From assembly GCA_947044405.1 (NCBI GenBank), contig CAMRHE010000329.1, positions 1,052,501 through 1,116,500 on the forward strand: 64,000 nucleotides of DNA, read 5' to 3'. Positions within the stretch are counted from its first letter, which is position 1. Each line of letters starts with the position of its first letter. Source of the stretch: Leptodactylus fallax. Lineage: Eukaryota; Chordata; Amphibia; Anura; Leptodactylidae. Of the stretch, positions 17,296 to 28,654 are shown one piece after another. The notes beneath the pieces were generated by a model. It was not told the origin of the DNA, made no database searches, and saw nothing but the letters and a program-made list of their open reading frames with translations. Made by a program: the position numbers and the translations under genes.

Positions 17296-17920
17296 CTGAC
17301 AAAAATAAAGCAGATTTTATTTTTCAATTTTTATTTTTCTTCTAAGGGAACCTGTCAGCGGCTTTAGGATCACTAAACCATCACCATGTGATTATGTAAC
17401 TGTGTATAGGACCCCAAAGTTATGTACAGTGAAGAGAGGTGTACTGACATAATACACATGTGCTGGACATCTGCAGGGCACTATGATAAGCGGACCCTCG
17501 CCCACTTATACCACTGTTTTGTTCTGATTCTGGGGATGGGAGGCAGTAACCTACAAAAACCGTACCTGCCTAACATCATGCTGGTGGTTTAGTGGTCCTA
17601 AACCAGCTGACTGGTTGTCTTACAAATTAAATTGATATTTTATAACATTTTTAACTACTTCCATACCAGATGCTTTACCCCCCTTCCAGACCAGGCACAT
17701 TTTCGGGTTTTTTGTATTGAACTAATTTCTGCGTCTTTTTTCATTGACACATAGGGCTTTATTTTGTTGTTGTTTTTCACTTTTCATTTTTTTTTTTATA
17801 CAAAGTGCTACTAAAAAACTTTATAAAATAGTTTTTACTCTCCTTTACGGTAATTTTTATTTTGTATGGTGTCGCTTTAACCTTTAATAAGGGCGTGTTA
17901 TTGGCGTATTATTTTATTTA

Positions 17921-17957
<37 letters not shown>

Positions 17958-20814
17958 TTGTGTCCCCATAAGGTCATAATAGACCTTTGGGGACATCTGA
18001 TGACTTTTTTTGTTTTGTTGGGAAGGCTGATTTGGGGCTAAATGTACCAGCCCCAGTTACAGGAGGAATACAGCCTCCTGCACATTACAATAGAGCTGAA
18101 CTCAGCAGCTCTTACAGACACTGCACCCGTCGGGTCACGTGAACGACGGGTCAGGGGGAGCTACAAGATGGCGGTGCCCATAGCGGTGTATACAGTACTC
18201 ATTGAGTGCTGTATACACAGCGATCGGGAGGGCAGGGAAGGTAATAAACCTTCCCTGCCTTCTCTCTGGGAGCTGCGGCTGAAGTTACAGCCGGCTCCCC
18301 GTTTCAGCAGCTACACGATTTTGTGCAGCTGCTGAATTCTGCTTGGACGTACCGGTACGTCCTTGCAGAAATAGACAACCACCTTCCGGACGTCTATAGT
18401 CTATGGGCGGTACGGAAGTGGTTAATTTTGTACATGATCTAAAGAAACGGGGGTGATTTAAACTTTTAATTTTTTATATTATATTTTATTTTTTTACTGT
18501 TATTTTTAGGGGGTTTGATCACTAATACAATGCAATGCTAATGCATTGCAATGCATTGGAAAATCCCTATGCTTCTATTACACACTGCTTAGTGCAGTCT
18601 ATAATATAATCTATCTAATGATGAGCCTGAGAGCCTTCAATAGGCTCTCAGCTGTTATAGTAACAGATCATCACCCCCAAATCTTGTTCCAAGAGCCAGA
18701 GATGATTTAAACACCAGATATCTGCCGTAATATCACAGTGGGGGCTGTCTGACTATAGTAAATCCAGCCCCCATAGCCCAGGGGGAAGGGGCGACCCGGG
18801 GAGAGGAACACTGTCTCGGATCATATGGGGTCCCATAGCAAAAGTCTGAATATTGCCCCCAAGAAAAAGCAGGGTTAGTCTGAGGCCCCACATTGCAAAA
18901 ACACAGCATTTTTTGTTGCAGATTTTGTTAAGTTTTTTTGAGCCAAAGTCAAGTAGGGCTACAAAAGGAATGGGAAACATCTATCTAAGAAGTTCTTATA
19001 CTTCTCCCTTCTGCTCAATCCTCACCTGGCCTTGGCTCAAAAAACCGCAGCAAAATCTGCAACAAAAAAAAAAGCTGTGTTTCCACAATGTGGGGCTGCA
19101 GTCTAAGGCTACGGCCCCACATTGTGGAAATGCAGCTTTTTTTGTTGCAGACTTTGCTGCGGTTTTTTGAGCCAAAGCCATGAATGGCTACAAAAGGAAT
19201 GGGAAATCTATAGGAAGTTCTTATACTTCTACCTGCTGCTAAATCCACTCCTGGCTTTGGCTCAAAAAACCGCAGCAAAATCTGCCGCGATTTTTTCTAG
19301 TCTGCTACAGGAGCATACTGCGGCACAGTACATAAGCATGTCCGGGCGGCCATTTTCCGGTGGTCTGCTACAGGAGCGTACTGTGTATGCCCGTCTGGAC
19401 ATTGACATGCGCAGTCCGATGCCTGCGAAAGGCAGAAGTTCCGGTGAAGAGGAGGAGGGGAGTGAACATAAGCAGCTAAGGGGCGGTGAAGAGTTATGAT
19501 GCGGAGGGTGCTCAGAGCACAAGGGGAACGCCCCCGTGATCCAAATTTGCATAACAGAAGAAACCGATTTTATCGGAAACGGTGGGGAGAAACTTAGAAT
19601 GGAAGGTAGGAGTAGAATGGCCTTTTTAAAGCCTATTCCAACGTGCCATTAGTTAAAAATGTGTTTTTCTAACAATAGACTCCCTTTAATTTCCATTTTG
19701 GCTGAATGGGGGGAAAATACAGGTAAAAATCTAACAGAACACGGAGCTGAAAAACTACATAAAATTGTAGCAATGAATGAATGAGGAGAATCTGTGACTG
19801 TTCTGTGGTATATTCAGTGGTGACTCCTCACCTGGGCGGTTCCCTGTAGGAATGTCCTCCTCACACTCCTCATCACCACTCACATAGGGCTCTGTAGTAT
19901 TAATATTCTTCACATCTTTATCCTGAGTCAGAAGCTGTGAAAGAAATATTGTAAGTAACATCTAATACTGCTGGATAACCCAAGACTGACCACAAGGACT
20001 TCACAGCCCGTCTACACATCATAGGGAATAGCTCCATCTACCTGATCATCCTGTGGAAGAAGAGGACTGGGACATCTCTCCGGTGTTGTCCTCTTACTGG
20101 ATCTACCTGTAGGAAACACAGACAGGGACTGAATTCATTCTGTACATACAAATAATGGAAGTCCATGTGTATATAGTCATGTCTATTACCTGGTGATGTG
20201 AGGGGCTGGTGGTCCTCCATCATGACCTCCTTGTACAGATCCTTGTGTCCTTCTAAATACTCCCACTCCTCCATGGAGAAATAGACAGCGACATCCTGAC
20301 ACCTTATAGGAACCTGACAACACAATGATACAGTCATCACCCAGACCCCTCCAGTTACTGTATAATGTCCCAGCATTCCCAGCAGTGTCACCTCTCCAGT
20401 CAGCAGCTCAACCATCTTGTTGGTGAGTTCTAGGATCTTCTGGTCATTGATCTCCTCCTGTATCAGGGGGTGAGGTGGAGGATCTGTGATGGGGCTCTGG
20501 TTTCGGCTCCATCCTCCTGACTCTGCAGTACAGATGTTGGACATAACACAGTCCCCCGATGTCTTCTTCACTGTGTAATCCTGTGTATGGAGAGAGACAC
20601 TTAGAGAAGGAGAAGGATTATTATAACTTGTACGCCAAGCATAATACTTATACAGGACACTGGATCCTTCCTATCACTTCCTATTATAGATTTGTTAAAT
20701 ACCCCAATAAATCCCATAGAAATATAATAAGGTCACCTCTCCGGTCAGCAGGTAGATGATCTCCAAGGTGAAGTCTAATAATCTTCTGCTGATCTCATTC
20801 CTGTCCTTGTCCAT
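16031..20814 (-). CDS. KZNF-B: KRAB-like C2H2 zinc-finger protein, six coding exons
   Basis: On the minus strand the coding exons are 20737-20814, 20392-20580, 20190-20313, 20042-20106, 19832-19934 and 16031-17295. All are GT-AG and the joined frame is 607 codons. Exon 1 begins [20 protein letters not shown] and ends LTGE. Exon 2 is three residues longer than in KZNF-A and has its own Cys-containing middle. The KRAB A-like exon is the same as in the other three genes. Intron 1 is only 156 bp, against 14.2 kb in KZNF-C. The last intron (17296-19831) holds MITEs. An upstream non-coding exon probably ends at 21835, where a donor lies inside DNA shared with KZNF-C. The start is the ATG conserved with KZNF-C. 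Confidence 0.86.
17345..17600. repeat. AAGGGAACCTGTCAGC repeat in KZNF-B intron 5
   Basis: The text AAGGGAACCTGTCAGCGGCT up to CTGCAGGGCACTATGATAA matches 32690-32825 at the same intron position in KZNF-C. It was therefore present before these two genes duplicated. It is probably an old MITE, but a mirror end is not clear. Confidence 0.55.
17651..18425. mobile_element. TTAA-flanked MITE, about 775 bp
   Basis: Ends read TTAACTACTTCCATACC and GGTACGGAAGTGGTTAA, a near-perfect inverted pair with TTAA at both edges. Inside are a T run of about 33 bases (17925-17956) and smaller hairpins, for example around GGACGTACCGGTACGTCC at 18345. No protein-coding signal is seen. Confidence 0.65.
18430..18860. 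other. Repeat-like intronic DNA of KZNF-B
   Basis: T-rich DNA with a triplicated ATGCAATGC/GCATTGCAATGC motif near 18528 and a GAGAGCCTTCAATAGGCTCTC hairpin near 18630. No gene is seen. Confidence 0.35.
18880..19290. mobile_element. Two tandem MITEs of the CCCCACATTG family
   Basis: The first copy spans about 18880-19110, with GGCCCCACATTGCAAAAAC at the left and the inverse GTTTCCACAATGTGGGGC at the right. A second copy starts at 19106 and runs to about 19290, where the right arm is cut. Both include TTTTTTGAGCCAAAG and its complement, so each forms a hairpin. Confidence 0.65.
19480..19690. mobile_element. Right-end fragment of the AGGGAGTCTAT TTAA MITE
   Basis: Text running to AATAGACTCCCTTTAA matches the right end at 23400-23510 and the inverse of the left end at 50867-50945, including GGCCTTTTTAAAG and CCAACGTGCCATTAG. 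TTAA closes it at 19687-19690. Confidence 0.6.
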
Positions 20815-20989
20815 TCTTGGTGGGTCGTTGAGGAGAAGGAGCGTTCTGGGTTGGATGAACTGGAGGATCCAGCACTGCAGGCGGCCATAGAAAAACAGGA
20901 GAGGCTCTGAATACTACAGGGATGTAAGTTCAGGTCATGATTTTTCTACCACACACATTTATCTGTGATTGGTGGAATCTGCTCTATGT

Positions 20990-21030
20990 GTATAAGTACA
21001 TACACACACACATAGTATACAGTACAGTGC

Positions 21031-21078
<48 letters not shown>

Positions 21079-21097
21079 CAGTACAGTGCCGTGTGTA

Positions 21098-21136
<39 letters not shown>

Positions 21137-21645
21137 CAGAGTTGCAGTATATATACAGTATTTATAGATATATTATACAGGCTACAATGCTTTGTATATA
21201 TATATATATATATATATAGTATACAGTGCAGTGATGCATACAGTACTGTGTATATAGATAGGTTGCTGTGGAAACCTGGTGTAAAGCTGTATGCATGTGG
21301 AGACTAAGCGCCTGCGAGCTTCTATTGGCTGATAAGGGACATGTGACCGTGTGTATGTCAGTTGGAATGTGAAAGACTTGCAGGCTTGTATTGGCTAATG
21401 CAGGTCATTTTTTGGGAATACTGTATCTCAGGAACGGTACGTCCCAGAGAGCTGAGACCTGGTCTAAAACCTTCCCGGACACCTGGTGTACCTGTGTGAC
21501 AAATTTGGTGAGGATCGGTCCAATAGTTTGGTCATGCATAAAGAACAGACAGACAAACAGACGGGCAGACAGAGTGAAACTCATTATATCTAGTATACAG
21601 TACAGTGCCGTATACAGTAGTGTATATACAGTAGATCGTATAATA

Positions 21646-21687
<42 letters not shown>

Positions 21688-21800
21688 AGTGCTGTGTATA
21701 TCTATATATAGTATGCAGTACAGTGCTGTGTATATATATAGTTAGTATACAGTACAGTGCAGTGTGTATATACTGTATATATATATATATATATATATAT
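20990..21800. repeat. TA/GT microsatellite cluster upstream of KZNF-B
   Basis: At least four TA runs (around 21042, 21100, 21197, 21650 and 21775) lie in text repeating TACAGTGCTGTGTATA. The same TACAGTGCTGTG unit forms the minisatellite at 49720-50112 upstream of KZNF-C. The apparent Tyr/Ile ORFs are translations of these runs. Confidence 0.8.
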
Positions 21801-21960
21801 AGTATAATACTGTGTATACGTCTCTTACCTTTACCTGCTCACAAGACTTGGTCAATCACTCAACAAGATACCTCATGAAACTCCTCCCACACATGTCACT
21901 GATCACATGACTGTGACATCATCACAGGTCCTTTAAACCACTAGCATCTAGTGAGAAGAT
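21801..21960 (-). promoter_or_regulatory. Likely promoter and non-coding first exon of KZNF-B
   Basis: The segment matches 50163-50325, which lies in the same place before KZNF-C. Both contain GATCACATGACTGTGACATC and, read on the minus strand, a TTTAAAGG element. Both then have a splice donor that would end a short non-coding exon (21835 here). TGACATCA resembles a CRE and CACATG an E-box. Conservation in otherwise simple-sequence DNA is the main support. Confidence 0.5.
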
Positions 21961-22154
21961 GAAGGCTTGCTCTGGCTCCTCCTCCTCATTATTACATTTA
22001 TCACACTGTCTTTCTGTACTATCAGCCATGTCTTCTTCACGGACACAGATCCCATGGTGTTACAAGGGCTACATGCACATTAAAAATATAAACCTGGAAA
22101 CAAAACACCAGTTTCTTTGGAATAAATTGGCCTCAATGCCTTTATTAAGGGGTT

Positions 22155-22250
22155 ACCATAAATAGTTAATTAATAAATTAAATATATTAATAATCATGAA
22201 ATATAATTAAAATTAAATAACTAATTAATAATTAATTACATTTTATCAGT
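22155..22250. repeat. AT-rich tract, TTAATTAA-like
   Basis: About 95 bp of almost pure A and T with repeated TTAATTAATAA text. It could be the edge of the DIRS-like element or simple sequence. Confidence 0.6.
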
Positions 22251-22581
22251 GTTAAAAAAGTCCCCCAGCATTACCTGGCTCAAGCCATGCCTTAAAAAGG
22301 TCTGCCCCCCCATAACATTGCACGCCTTGCTCAATCACAGTCTGTAAGCCCAAATTAAAAATATCGATGCCCACGTCCACTGAAGGCATCTTTTGTAACC
22401 AATCTGATAAATTGGACACAGGACATAAAAAGGAATTCTCTAAGAAATATAATTGAATAACTAAACCCTTACCTAACTGATCTGTCTTAACTTTCCTGAG
22501 AAAAACTGTCAATGTATTATCAATTAAATTTATATCCCTAACATGAAGTCCAGAAACAGAATGCTTGTTTCTGCTCACTAA

Positions 22582-22801
22582 GGCCCGGTTCACATCTGCG
22601 TTTGGGCCATTCCGTTCCCCTCTTTGCATGACTTTTTGCTTGCAGGACTTTTCTCTCTGCATTTTTCGTGTGGAAACCACTCGGACCCCATTATAGTCTA
22701 TGGGGTTCGCCAGTTTCTAAGGTAGCCGCTATTTTTATGCGGATTAGGTTTCACTTGGGGACTCCCCGAATGGAAACCCATGAGCAGATGTGAACCGGGC
22801 C
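22582..22801. mobile_element. MITE with TAA duplication, Harbinger-type
   Basis: Ends GGCCCGGTTCACATCTGCG and the inverse GCAGATGTGAACCGGGCC enclose 220 bp. TAA flanks both sides (22579-22581 and 22802-22804). A three-base TWA duplication fits PIF/Harbinger MITEs. The element interrupts the recombinase reading frame of the DIRS-like element. Confidence 0.8.
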
Positions 22802-23054
22802 TAATTCGATTATTCTTAAAGCACTAAAAAATGCTAACACAAAACTATCTGAACAAACTTGTTCAAGCCTAATCCACAACTGACCTAAAAGATCAGCCGA
22901 GATAGGACGCCTGTCATCCTTGGATGGCAATGCTCTTCTATAACTCTTTAAAACCTGCCTAACTGGATAAAAACTAGAAATAGCTCTACTTCCCCCTAAA
23001 CGGAGAAAAAAGGAAATCCCAGATAGTGTTTTAGAAATTGAGGATTGGCAGAGT

Positions 23055-23510
23055 CGACTGAGCATGCGCGGGATTTGAAGACTAATTTGCATAAAGAAGA
23101 AAATTCTCCAAAACGGCGACGTGGAGAAGAAAAATAAAGGTAGGAGAAGAATAGTCTTTCTAAAGGCCACCCTCTCGTGACAGGCCACCAAAAAATGGCG
23201 TCCCGATTGCGCATGTGCGGTCGCGAAAATTTGCTAAGAGCGAGAAGTAAGAAGAAAGAAGGCCAAGAGGGGAGTCACCGCCACGGCCAAAGGGGCGGTG
23301 AGAAGAGATGACACGAAGGGTGCTCGCCGAAGAGAAGGTACGCCCCCGGGTGCTCCGTGGTGCTCATTTACATACATGAAGAAACAAATTATCTTGGAAT
23401 TGGCTGGGAGAAGAAAACAAGGAAAAGTAGCAGAAGAATGACCTTTTTAAAGGCCATTCCAACGTGCCATTAGCTTAAAAGTGTTTTTGCGAATGATAGA
23501 CTTCCTTTAA
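23055..23510. mobile_element. AGGGAGTCTAT TTAA MITE, reversed copy, left-truncated
   Basis: This matches 50867-51353 in reverse sense. It includes the GAGCGAGAAGTAAGAAGAAA core and the end GATAGACTTCCTTTAA at 23507-23510. The end joining the DIRS-like recombinase near 23055 lacks the expected TTAA terminus. Confidence 0.65.
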
Positions 23511-23874
23511 GTTCTCAACCCAACAATAGCCTACTCCATCAAATTCGGGCACTTCAAAGCCTTCATTAAATCCATCAAAAATTGACAAAAATTAAGTTTT
23601 CTGTCTGGGTAGATTTCTAGCCAATGCAGCATTTCTAGCAGCTTCACTGGCGTCGTGGCTTTATGCCAGTTGCTCCTTTGTACTTTGCTGTTGTTGGTCT
23701 GATTGCTTGTTCCTTTTAAAGCATTTTGACATTGGATGAGTGCCCCCACAAAAAGAGCACCCATGCTTATAGCGGCAATTGTGTAACCACTTACAAGAGG
23801 ATTCATTACAAGCGAAGCAAACTCCCTTCCTTAAAGTGTTGGAAGTAGAGCTGCTTGACCTACTTACTAGTGAT

Positions 23875-24377
23875 TAGAGATGAGCAAAGTATTGAAAAAT
23901 TCAATTCGGCAACTTCGCCGAATTTTCCGATACGATTCTGTTCGATCCGAATGAAATCGTGGCGAATTGCATTAAAAAAACAGCTATTTATTGGCTGCAG
24001 AGAGCCGGGTGGGCGGCAAAATGGCGGAACCCCTTGAATGCCGCGATCATGTTTGACCGCGGCATCCAAGGTGTTAAAACCCCTGATCGGTTATGGTGCA
24101 GGGTGTTAGCTGTCAGTTACAGGTTTTAACACCTTGGATGCAGCGGTCAAACATGCTGTGGGCGCTTGCGAAGGGGTTAAAGGCCTGTGACATCACAGGG
24201 CTGGCTGCTGATTGGCTGCATGCATGACATTGTGGATGATCCCATGTTCCCAGAGTTCCTTGCCCCATGTCCTAACTTGTACAGCAGCCATTTTGAACAA
24301 AATGTGATTCGTTACCACGAAGTGTGAGGAAATTCGGATCGAATTCCACTTCGTCACCTTCGATTTGCTCATCTCTA
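23875..24377. mobile_element. hAT-type MITE with 8 bp duplication
   Basis: CTAGTGAT flanks both ends (23867-23874 and 24378-24385). The terminal pair is TAGAGATGAGCAAA and TTTGCTCATCTCTA. The inside is a second hairpin with GTTTGACCGCGGCATCC-type arms. The 503 bp element interrupts the DIRS-like gag region. Confidence 0.88.
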
Positions 24378-24740
24378 CTAGTGATCTTTCTGGCAACATT
24401 AAATTAAGCCACAAACCTACGTCTTTCACCCCCCCATTTCAATGAGAGGTGAACAGCTAATTTCTGCTAATTTCACAACTAATCGCTTCTTTAACACAGG
24501 TTTCACTAACACCAATACCTTTATCTAATAATGGAACATCTATAACGAGAGAAAACAGGGGGAGAAACATTAGAAACGGGGGAAAAACTAAAAATTTTGC
24601 TGGGTGGTTTAACCCAAGCCGCAGCTACCGAAAGAGGAGCAGCAGATTGAACAAATTTATTTAAAAGATTTAATAATCCTTGTGAATATCGCCTCGCCCA
24701 GACACCTGGCACGCCTGCGATCAAACTTCTTTCTTAACCT

Positions 24741-25180
24741 CCCACTCACACACCGTGAGTAGACCGGATCATAGGATAAAACGAAATGAGCGATATAAAT
24801 TTTATATGTTTAATAACCCAAGTGGGTCGGTATGAATTAATAGCATATACAGAAATATACAATATTAATATGATCAAGCATAAACATACAAGCAAAAGTG
24901 CGATGATACAATACACCAAAATAAAAGGGAAATTAAAATATAGAAAGATACCTGAGCACACAGCTCTGCTCTCTTAGCTGTCTCTCTTCCAGGCTCAACA
25001 CAATAGACTCCAAAAACACTCACTCTCACCTCAGTGCGAGACCCCCCCTGAGCTCCACCCTTCACCTCCCCCAGCCAGCAGTGTAGCCTTACTTAAGCAT
25101 CACATTCCAACCAGTGGGGGAAGGACTGACAGCATCAAGTAAAAACACACTTCCAAGAAAGATACATAAATTGAGGGTCT
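24741..25180. other. Unclassified DNA, perhaps the 5' end of a retroelement
   Basis: AT-rich then C-rich text with no gene. Its position upstream (minus strand) of the DIRS-like fragments would suit a terminal repeat, but no partner copy is seen. Confidence 0.3.
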
Positions 25181-25185
25181 CATCA

Positions 25186-25833
25186 TCACAATCCTGTCAA
25201 TAAAACATCAGTTTTAGTATTGACAGACGAAACATGGAAATTCTCACCTTCCTGCTGCTCCTCCAGGCATGATCCAGATGATTCAGTTGGCTGGATGTCT
25301 TCAGCACACGGGCCCGCTGGCTGCCCAAAGGTTTCACAGCTCTTTTGTATAGAGCAAGAAGCAGCAGGCCCATGTACTCTCTTCTCCTCTCGCCGGTGTC
25401 TTCTTCTGGAGTGTGACCTGGAGCTGCTGGCTGATGTCTCCCTGGCCTCTCGTTGCTGCGTGGATGTTCTGGCAGCAGCCTGCTGCCTCTCTGCTGAAGC
25501 TGGCCGCCTCTGCTCCACGCCGGCTGGAAGTCAATCTTTTCTCCAGAAGTCTTCACGCTCCTTTCGGGCGCCGCCCCTCCGCCACTGGTTGACAGAGGAC
25601 GGCGTGTACACAGAGCGGCTATTCCTGGTGCGCTTTGCCGGCATTGCGTCATGCTCCTGCCGGACCGCCTCTTCCGCTGGTCTCCGGAACCCGCTCTCCA
25701 CCTCCTGAAGCTCTACATCCTGGGCTGCTACGCAGTCTTCATCTCCCTGCCGGAGCCACTCTTCACCTCCGGCAGCTTCAGCCCGATGAATAAGCTGCCG
25801 GAGAAGCTCTTCCATACCGCGGTGCTGCTCCAT
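25186..25833 (-). pseudogene. Unknown polar ORF, one stop, possibly retroelement gag-like
   Basis: A minus-strand frame starts at ATG 25833 (MEQHRGMEELLRQLIHRAEA) and is open to a TGA at 25531-25533. It then continues in the same frame to 25186, about 215 codons in all. The product is rich in Arg, Glu, Gln and Ser, including SSRSHSRRRHRREEKR. GC content is higher than in the surroundings. I do not recognise the family. A DIRS-like or LTR gag N-terminus is a guess from its position upstream of the DIRS-like fragments. Confidence 0.35.
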
Positions 25834-25879
25834 GGGATCCAGGTAACGAAGACCACGGACACCTCAAAGAGGCTCTTTT

Positions 25880-26115
25880 TAGGCTTTAAACTTCCCACCA
25901 CTGAAGCCAACGGTCCAGTCAGCTGATGATTCCAGCTGCCAGTCAGACTCCACAGATGTTTCTCGAACTAGCTCGTGCTGGTGCACAGCTGACCAAAGTT
26001 GAATCTTTCTGCCACTGAGACCAACGGACCGATCAGCTGATGAATCCTGCTGCTAGGCAAACTTGATGAAACTTCCAGAAACTGCTCGTGCCTGAGCACA
26101 GATGACCCAAGAATG
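25880..26115. repeat. Two diverged units of about 115 bp
   Basis: CCACTGAAGCCAACGG followed by GTCAGCTGATGATTCC recurs as CCACTGAGACCAACGG followed by ATCAGCTGATGAATCC. Each unit then has a CTCGTGC and GCACAG(C/A)TGACC block. Confidence 0.6.
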
Positions 26116-26670
26116 AACTCCATTAGGTAAGAACCACTAGGGATAAAAATTAAAGGAAAGAAGAGAAGACCGACCATACCATATAAAATATATAAACCAA
26201 CAATTATAAAACACTGTGCAGGGCCAGTAACACCATGGGGCCCATTCGCTAAAGCTCCTGGGCCCAGACATTCTCTAATAATCATGTGGGAAGACTTCCT
26301 CTTCTTGATGAGTTGGATGAGAACTGCGGGTGTTTTTTTGGATATAGAGGTAGAAGACATGGGTGTTACTGGAGCTGGTAGTGCAGGGGTTGTGCTACTG
26401 GTAGGGGTACTAGGGGAAATCTGTTAGATATTGAGTTTCCCTGTGACACATGTCGGAACATCAGTTTGATCAGTAGTATATGGTGAATGATCACTGCATG
26501 CAGCAAAGCACAGGGACAATGGAAGGGAACTAGATACCTGTGAGAGGAAGAACAACAACTTTTACCTCATGATCACTTTTGAAAGATAGTCTAGCTTTTT
26601 CAGCTGGCAGGCTAGGCAGTAGCCACACAGAATGTGCCCCAAATATTTAACTGATAACTAATATTTAACA
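26116..26670. other. Intergenic DNA, no gene seen
   Basis: Mixed sequence without a supported frame or clear terminal repeats. The minus-strand frame across 25968-26360 has no recognisable domain and includes part of the preceding repeat. Confidence 0.35.
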
Positions 26671-26671
26671 T

Positions 26672-28064
26672 ACAATCAAGCAAGATTTCTGTCTCTCACA
26701 GAACTGTGACTTCTTCTTTAAGAGGCTCCTCTGTCCTCCACTCATTACCTGTAGTAATGGCTCCTGTGTGACATTGTTATCAGTATAAAAGACACCTGTC
26801 CACAACCTCAGTCACACTCCAAACTCCACTATGGTGAAGACCAAAGAGCTGTGGAAGGACACCAGAAACAAAATTGTAGCCCTGCACCAGGCTGGGAAGA
26901 CTGAATCTGCAATAGGCAAGCAGCTTGGTGTGAAGAAATCAACTGTGGGAGCAATAATTAGAAAATGGAAGACATACAAGACCACTGATAATCTCCCTCC
27001 ATCAGGGGCTCCACGCAAGATCTCACCCCGTGGGGTCAAAATGATCAAAAGAACGGTGAGCAAAAATCCCAGAACCACACGGGGGGACCTAGTGACTGAC
27101 CTGCAGAAAGCTGGGACTAACGTAACAAAGGCTACCGTCAGTAACACACTACACCGCCAGGGACTCAGATCCTGCAGTGCCAGACGTGTCCCCCTGCTTA
27201 AGCCAGTAGATATCCGGGCCCGTCTGAAGTTTGCTAGAGAGCATTTGGATGTTCCAGAAGAGTATTGGGAGAATGTCATATGGTCAGATGAAACCAAAGT
27301 AGAACTGTTTGGTAGAAACACAACTCGTCGTGTTTGGAGGAGAGTGAATGCTGAGTTGTATCCAAAGAACACCATACCTACTGTGAAGCATGGGGGGGCA
27401 ACATCATGTATGGGGCTGTTTCTCTGCAAAGGGACCAGGATGACTGATCCGTGTACATGAAAGAATGAATGGGGCCATGTATCGTGAGATTTTGAGTGCA
27501 AACCTCCTTCCATCAGCAAGGGCATTGAAGATGAAACGTGGCTGGATCTTTCAGCATGACAATGATCCCAAGCACACCGCCAGGCAACGAAGGAGTGGCT
27601 TCGTAAGAAGCATTTCAAAGTCCTGGAGTGGCCTAGGCAGTCTCCAGATCTCAACCCCATAGAAAACCTTTGGAGGGAGTTGAAAGTCCGTGCTGTTCAG
27701 CGACAGCCCCAAAACATCCCTGCTCTAGAGGAGATCTGCATGGAGGAATGGGCCAACATACCAGCAACAGTGTGCGCCAACCTTGTGAAGACTTACAGAA
27801 AACGTTTGACCTCTGTCATTGCCAACAAAGGATATATAACAAAGTATTGAGATGAACTTTTGTTATTGACCAAATACTTATTTTCCACCATAATTTGCAA
27901 ATAAATTCTTTAAAAATCAGACAATGTGATTTTCTGGATTTGTTTTCTCATTTTGTCTCTCATAGTTGAGGTCTACCTATGATGACAATTACAGGCCGGC
28001 CTCATCTTTTGAAGTGGGAGAACTTGCACAATTGGTGGCTGACTAAATACTTTTTTCCCCACTG
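26672..28064 (+). mobile_element. Tc1-like transposon 3, left end missing
   Basis: The right terminus is clear: AAATACTTTTTTCCCCACTG followed by TA at 28065-28066. The sequence 27860-28064 is the long right inverted repeat. The corresponding left repeat is absent, and the element begins within its 5' non-coding part near 26672. Confidence 0.8.
26831..27850 (+). pseudogene. Tc1 transposase, frameshifted
   Basis: It starts [20 protein letters not shown] and continues to [12 protein letters not shown] and IPTVKHGGA. The frame shifts near 27400 and again near 27585 within the DPKHTAR region. The remaining text gives [11 protein letters not shown] and ends with the usual ITKY and TGA at 27848-27850. 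All three catalytic residues survive, so inactivation is by indels. Confidence 0.88.
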
Positions 28065-28066
28065 TA

Positions 28067-28650
28067 TGTGTGGCTATAACAAAATAGCTTGTAGCTCTCA
28101 CCAGACACAGTACTCCAGGACATACCCAGGCGCCCCATCTCACCCCCAGAAGTGCAGACTCTACAGCTTTATGGCCTAGTAACAAGACCAGCTCTCACAC
28201 CTCCGCTTAAGGCCTACTCCCGAGCGGGACTGGACCACAGATAGGTGAGGAACCTGGGGGAGATATATCAACCTTCCAGCACCCTGCTTGTCACCTTTTC
28301 ACAGTTGAAAGGTTTGTGTAAGGGTTTTGTTGTGACAAAAGATCTCATGTTCCCCCCACGCTATAGGCACTACGTGGTCTTCTGCATGCCATTTTCCCCG
28401 GAACTTCCTCCCTGGTAATGACTTTGTTTATTTGTCACTTTCAATGTCTTCTGAGGGTCATTTTTCATTTTCATACGCTGCTGCCATGACTTTTTGTACA
28501 TGCCGATCCTGTCTGCAATAACTTCTTTTTTGGCCAACGTGCATATCCCTACAGTAACAGGCACCAAGTCTGACACCTTAAACAGTGCGATCACTAGAGA
28601 GGAACTTAGACATTAAAATTTTCTCTTCTATTGTAGCCTCCCTCTGAATC
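28067..28650. other. Intergenic DNA, no supported gene
   Basis: A 74-codon minus-strand frame (28370-28594) has no recognised domain or homologous copy here. No repeat ends were identified. Confidence 0.3.
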
Positions 28651-28654
28651 ATTT

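Larger units (their letters stand above)
22252..24740 (-). mobile_element. DIRS-like retroelement fragments, split by three MITEs
   Basis: Read on the minus strand in order there are three blocks. A gag-like block lies at 24390-24740. The second (23515-23865) has a Cys/His cluster with CSFCGGTHPMSKCFK and then TPVKLLEMLHWL, like the gag end and start of the next ORF. The third is tyrosine recombinase, in two parts at 22805-23050 and 22252-22580. It reads VRQVLKSYRRALPSKDDRRP, LAFFSALRI, then VSGLHVRDINLIDN and LRKVKTDQLGKG. Most of the reverse transcriptase is missing between the second and third blocks. Family assignment rests on these motifs and their order. Confidence 0.6.

Noticed and set aside
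21032..21711. Tyr/Ile-rich ORFs
   Set aside because: Translations of TA microsatellites.
25220..25708. 162-codon plus-strand ORF
   Set aside because: It lies opposite the polar minus-strand frame and has no recognisable domain. The minus strand has the more biased, gag-like composition.
26812..27660. 282-codon minus-strand ORF
   Set aside because: It is the antisense of a Tc1 transposase and has no independent support.
28370..28594. 74-codon minus-strand ORF with a GICTLAKK segment
   Set aside because: A faint likeness to a kinase N-terminus did not extend to neighbouring residues, so no function is assigned.
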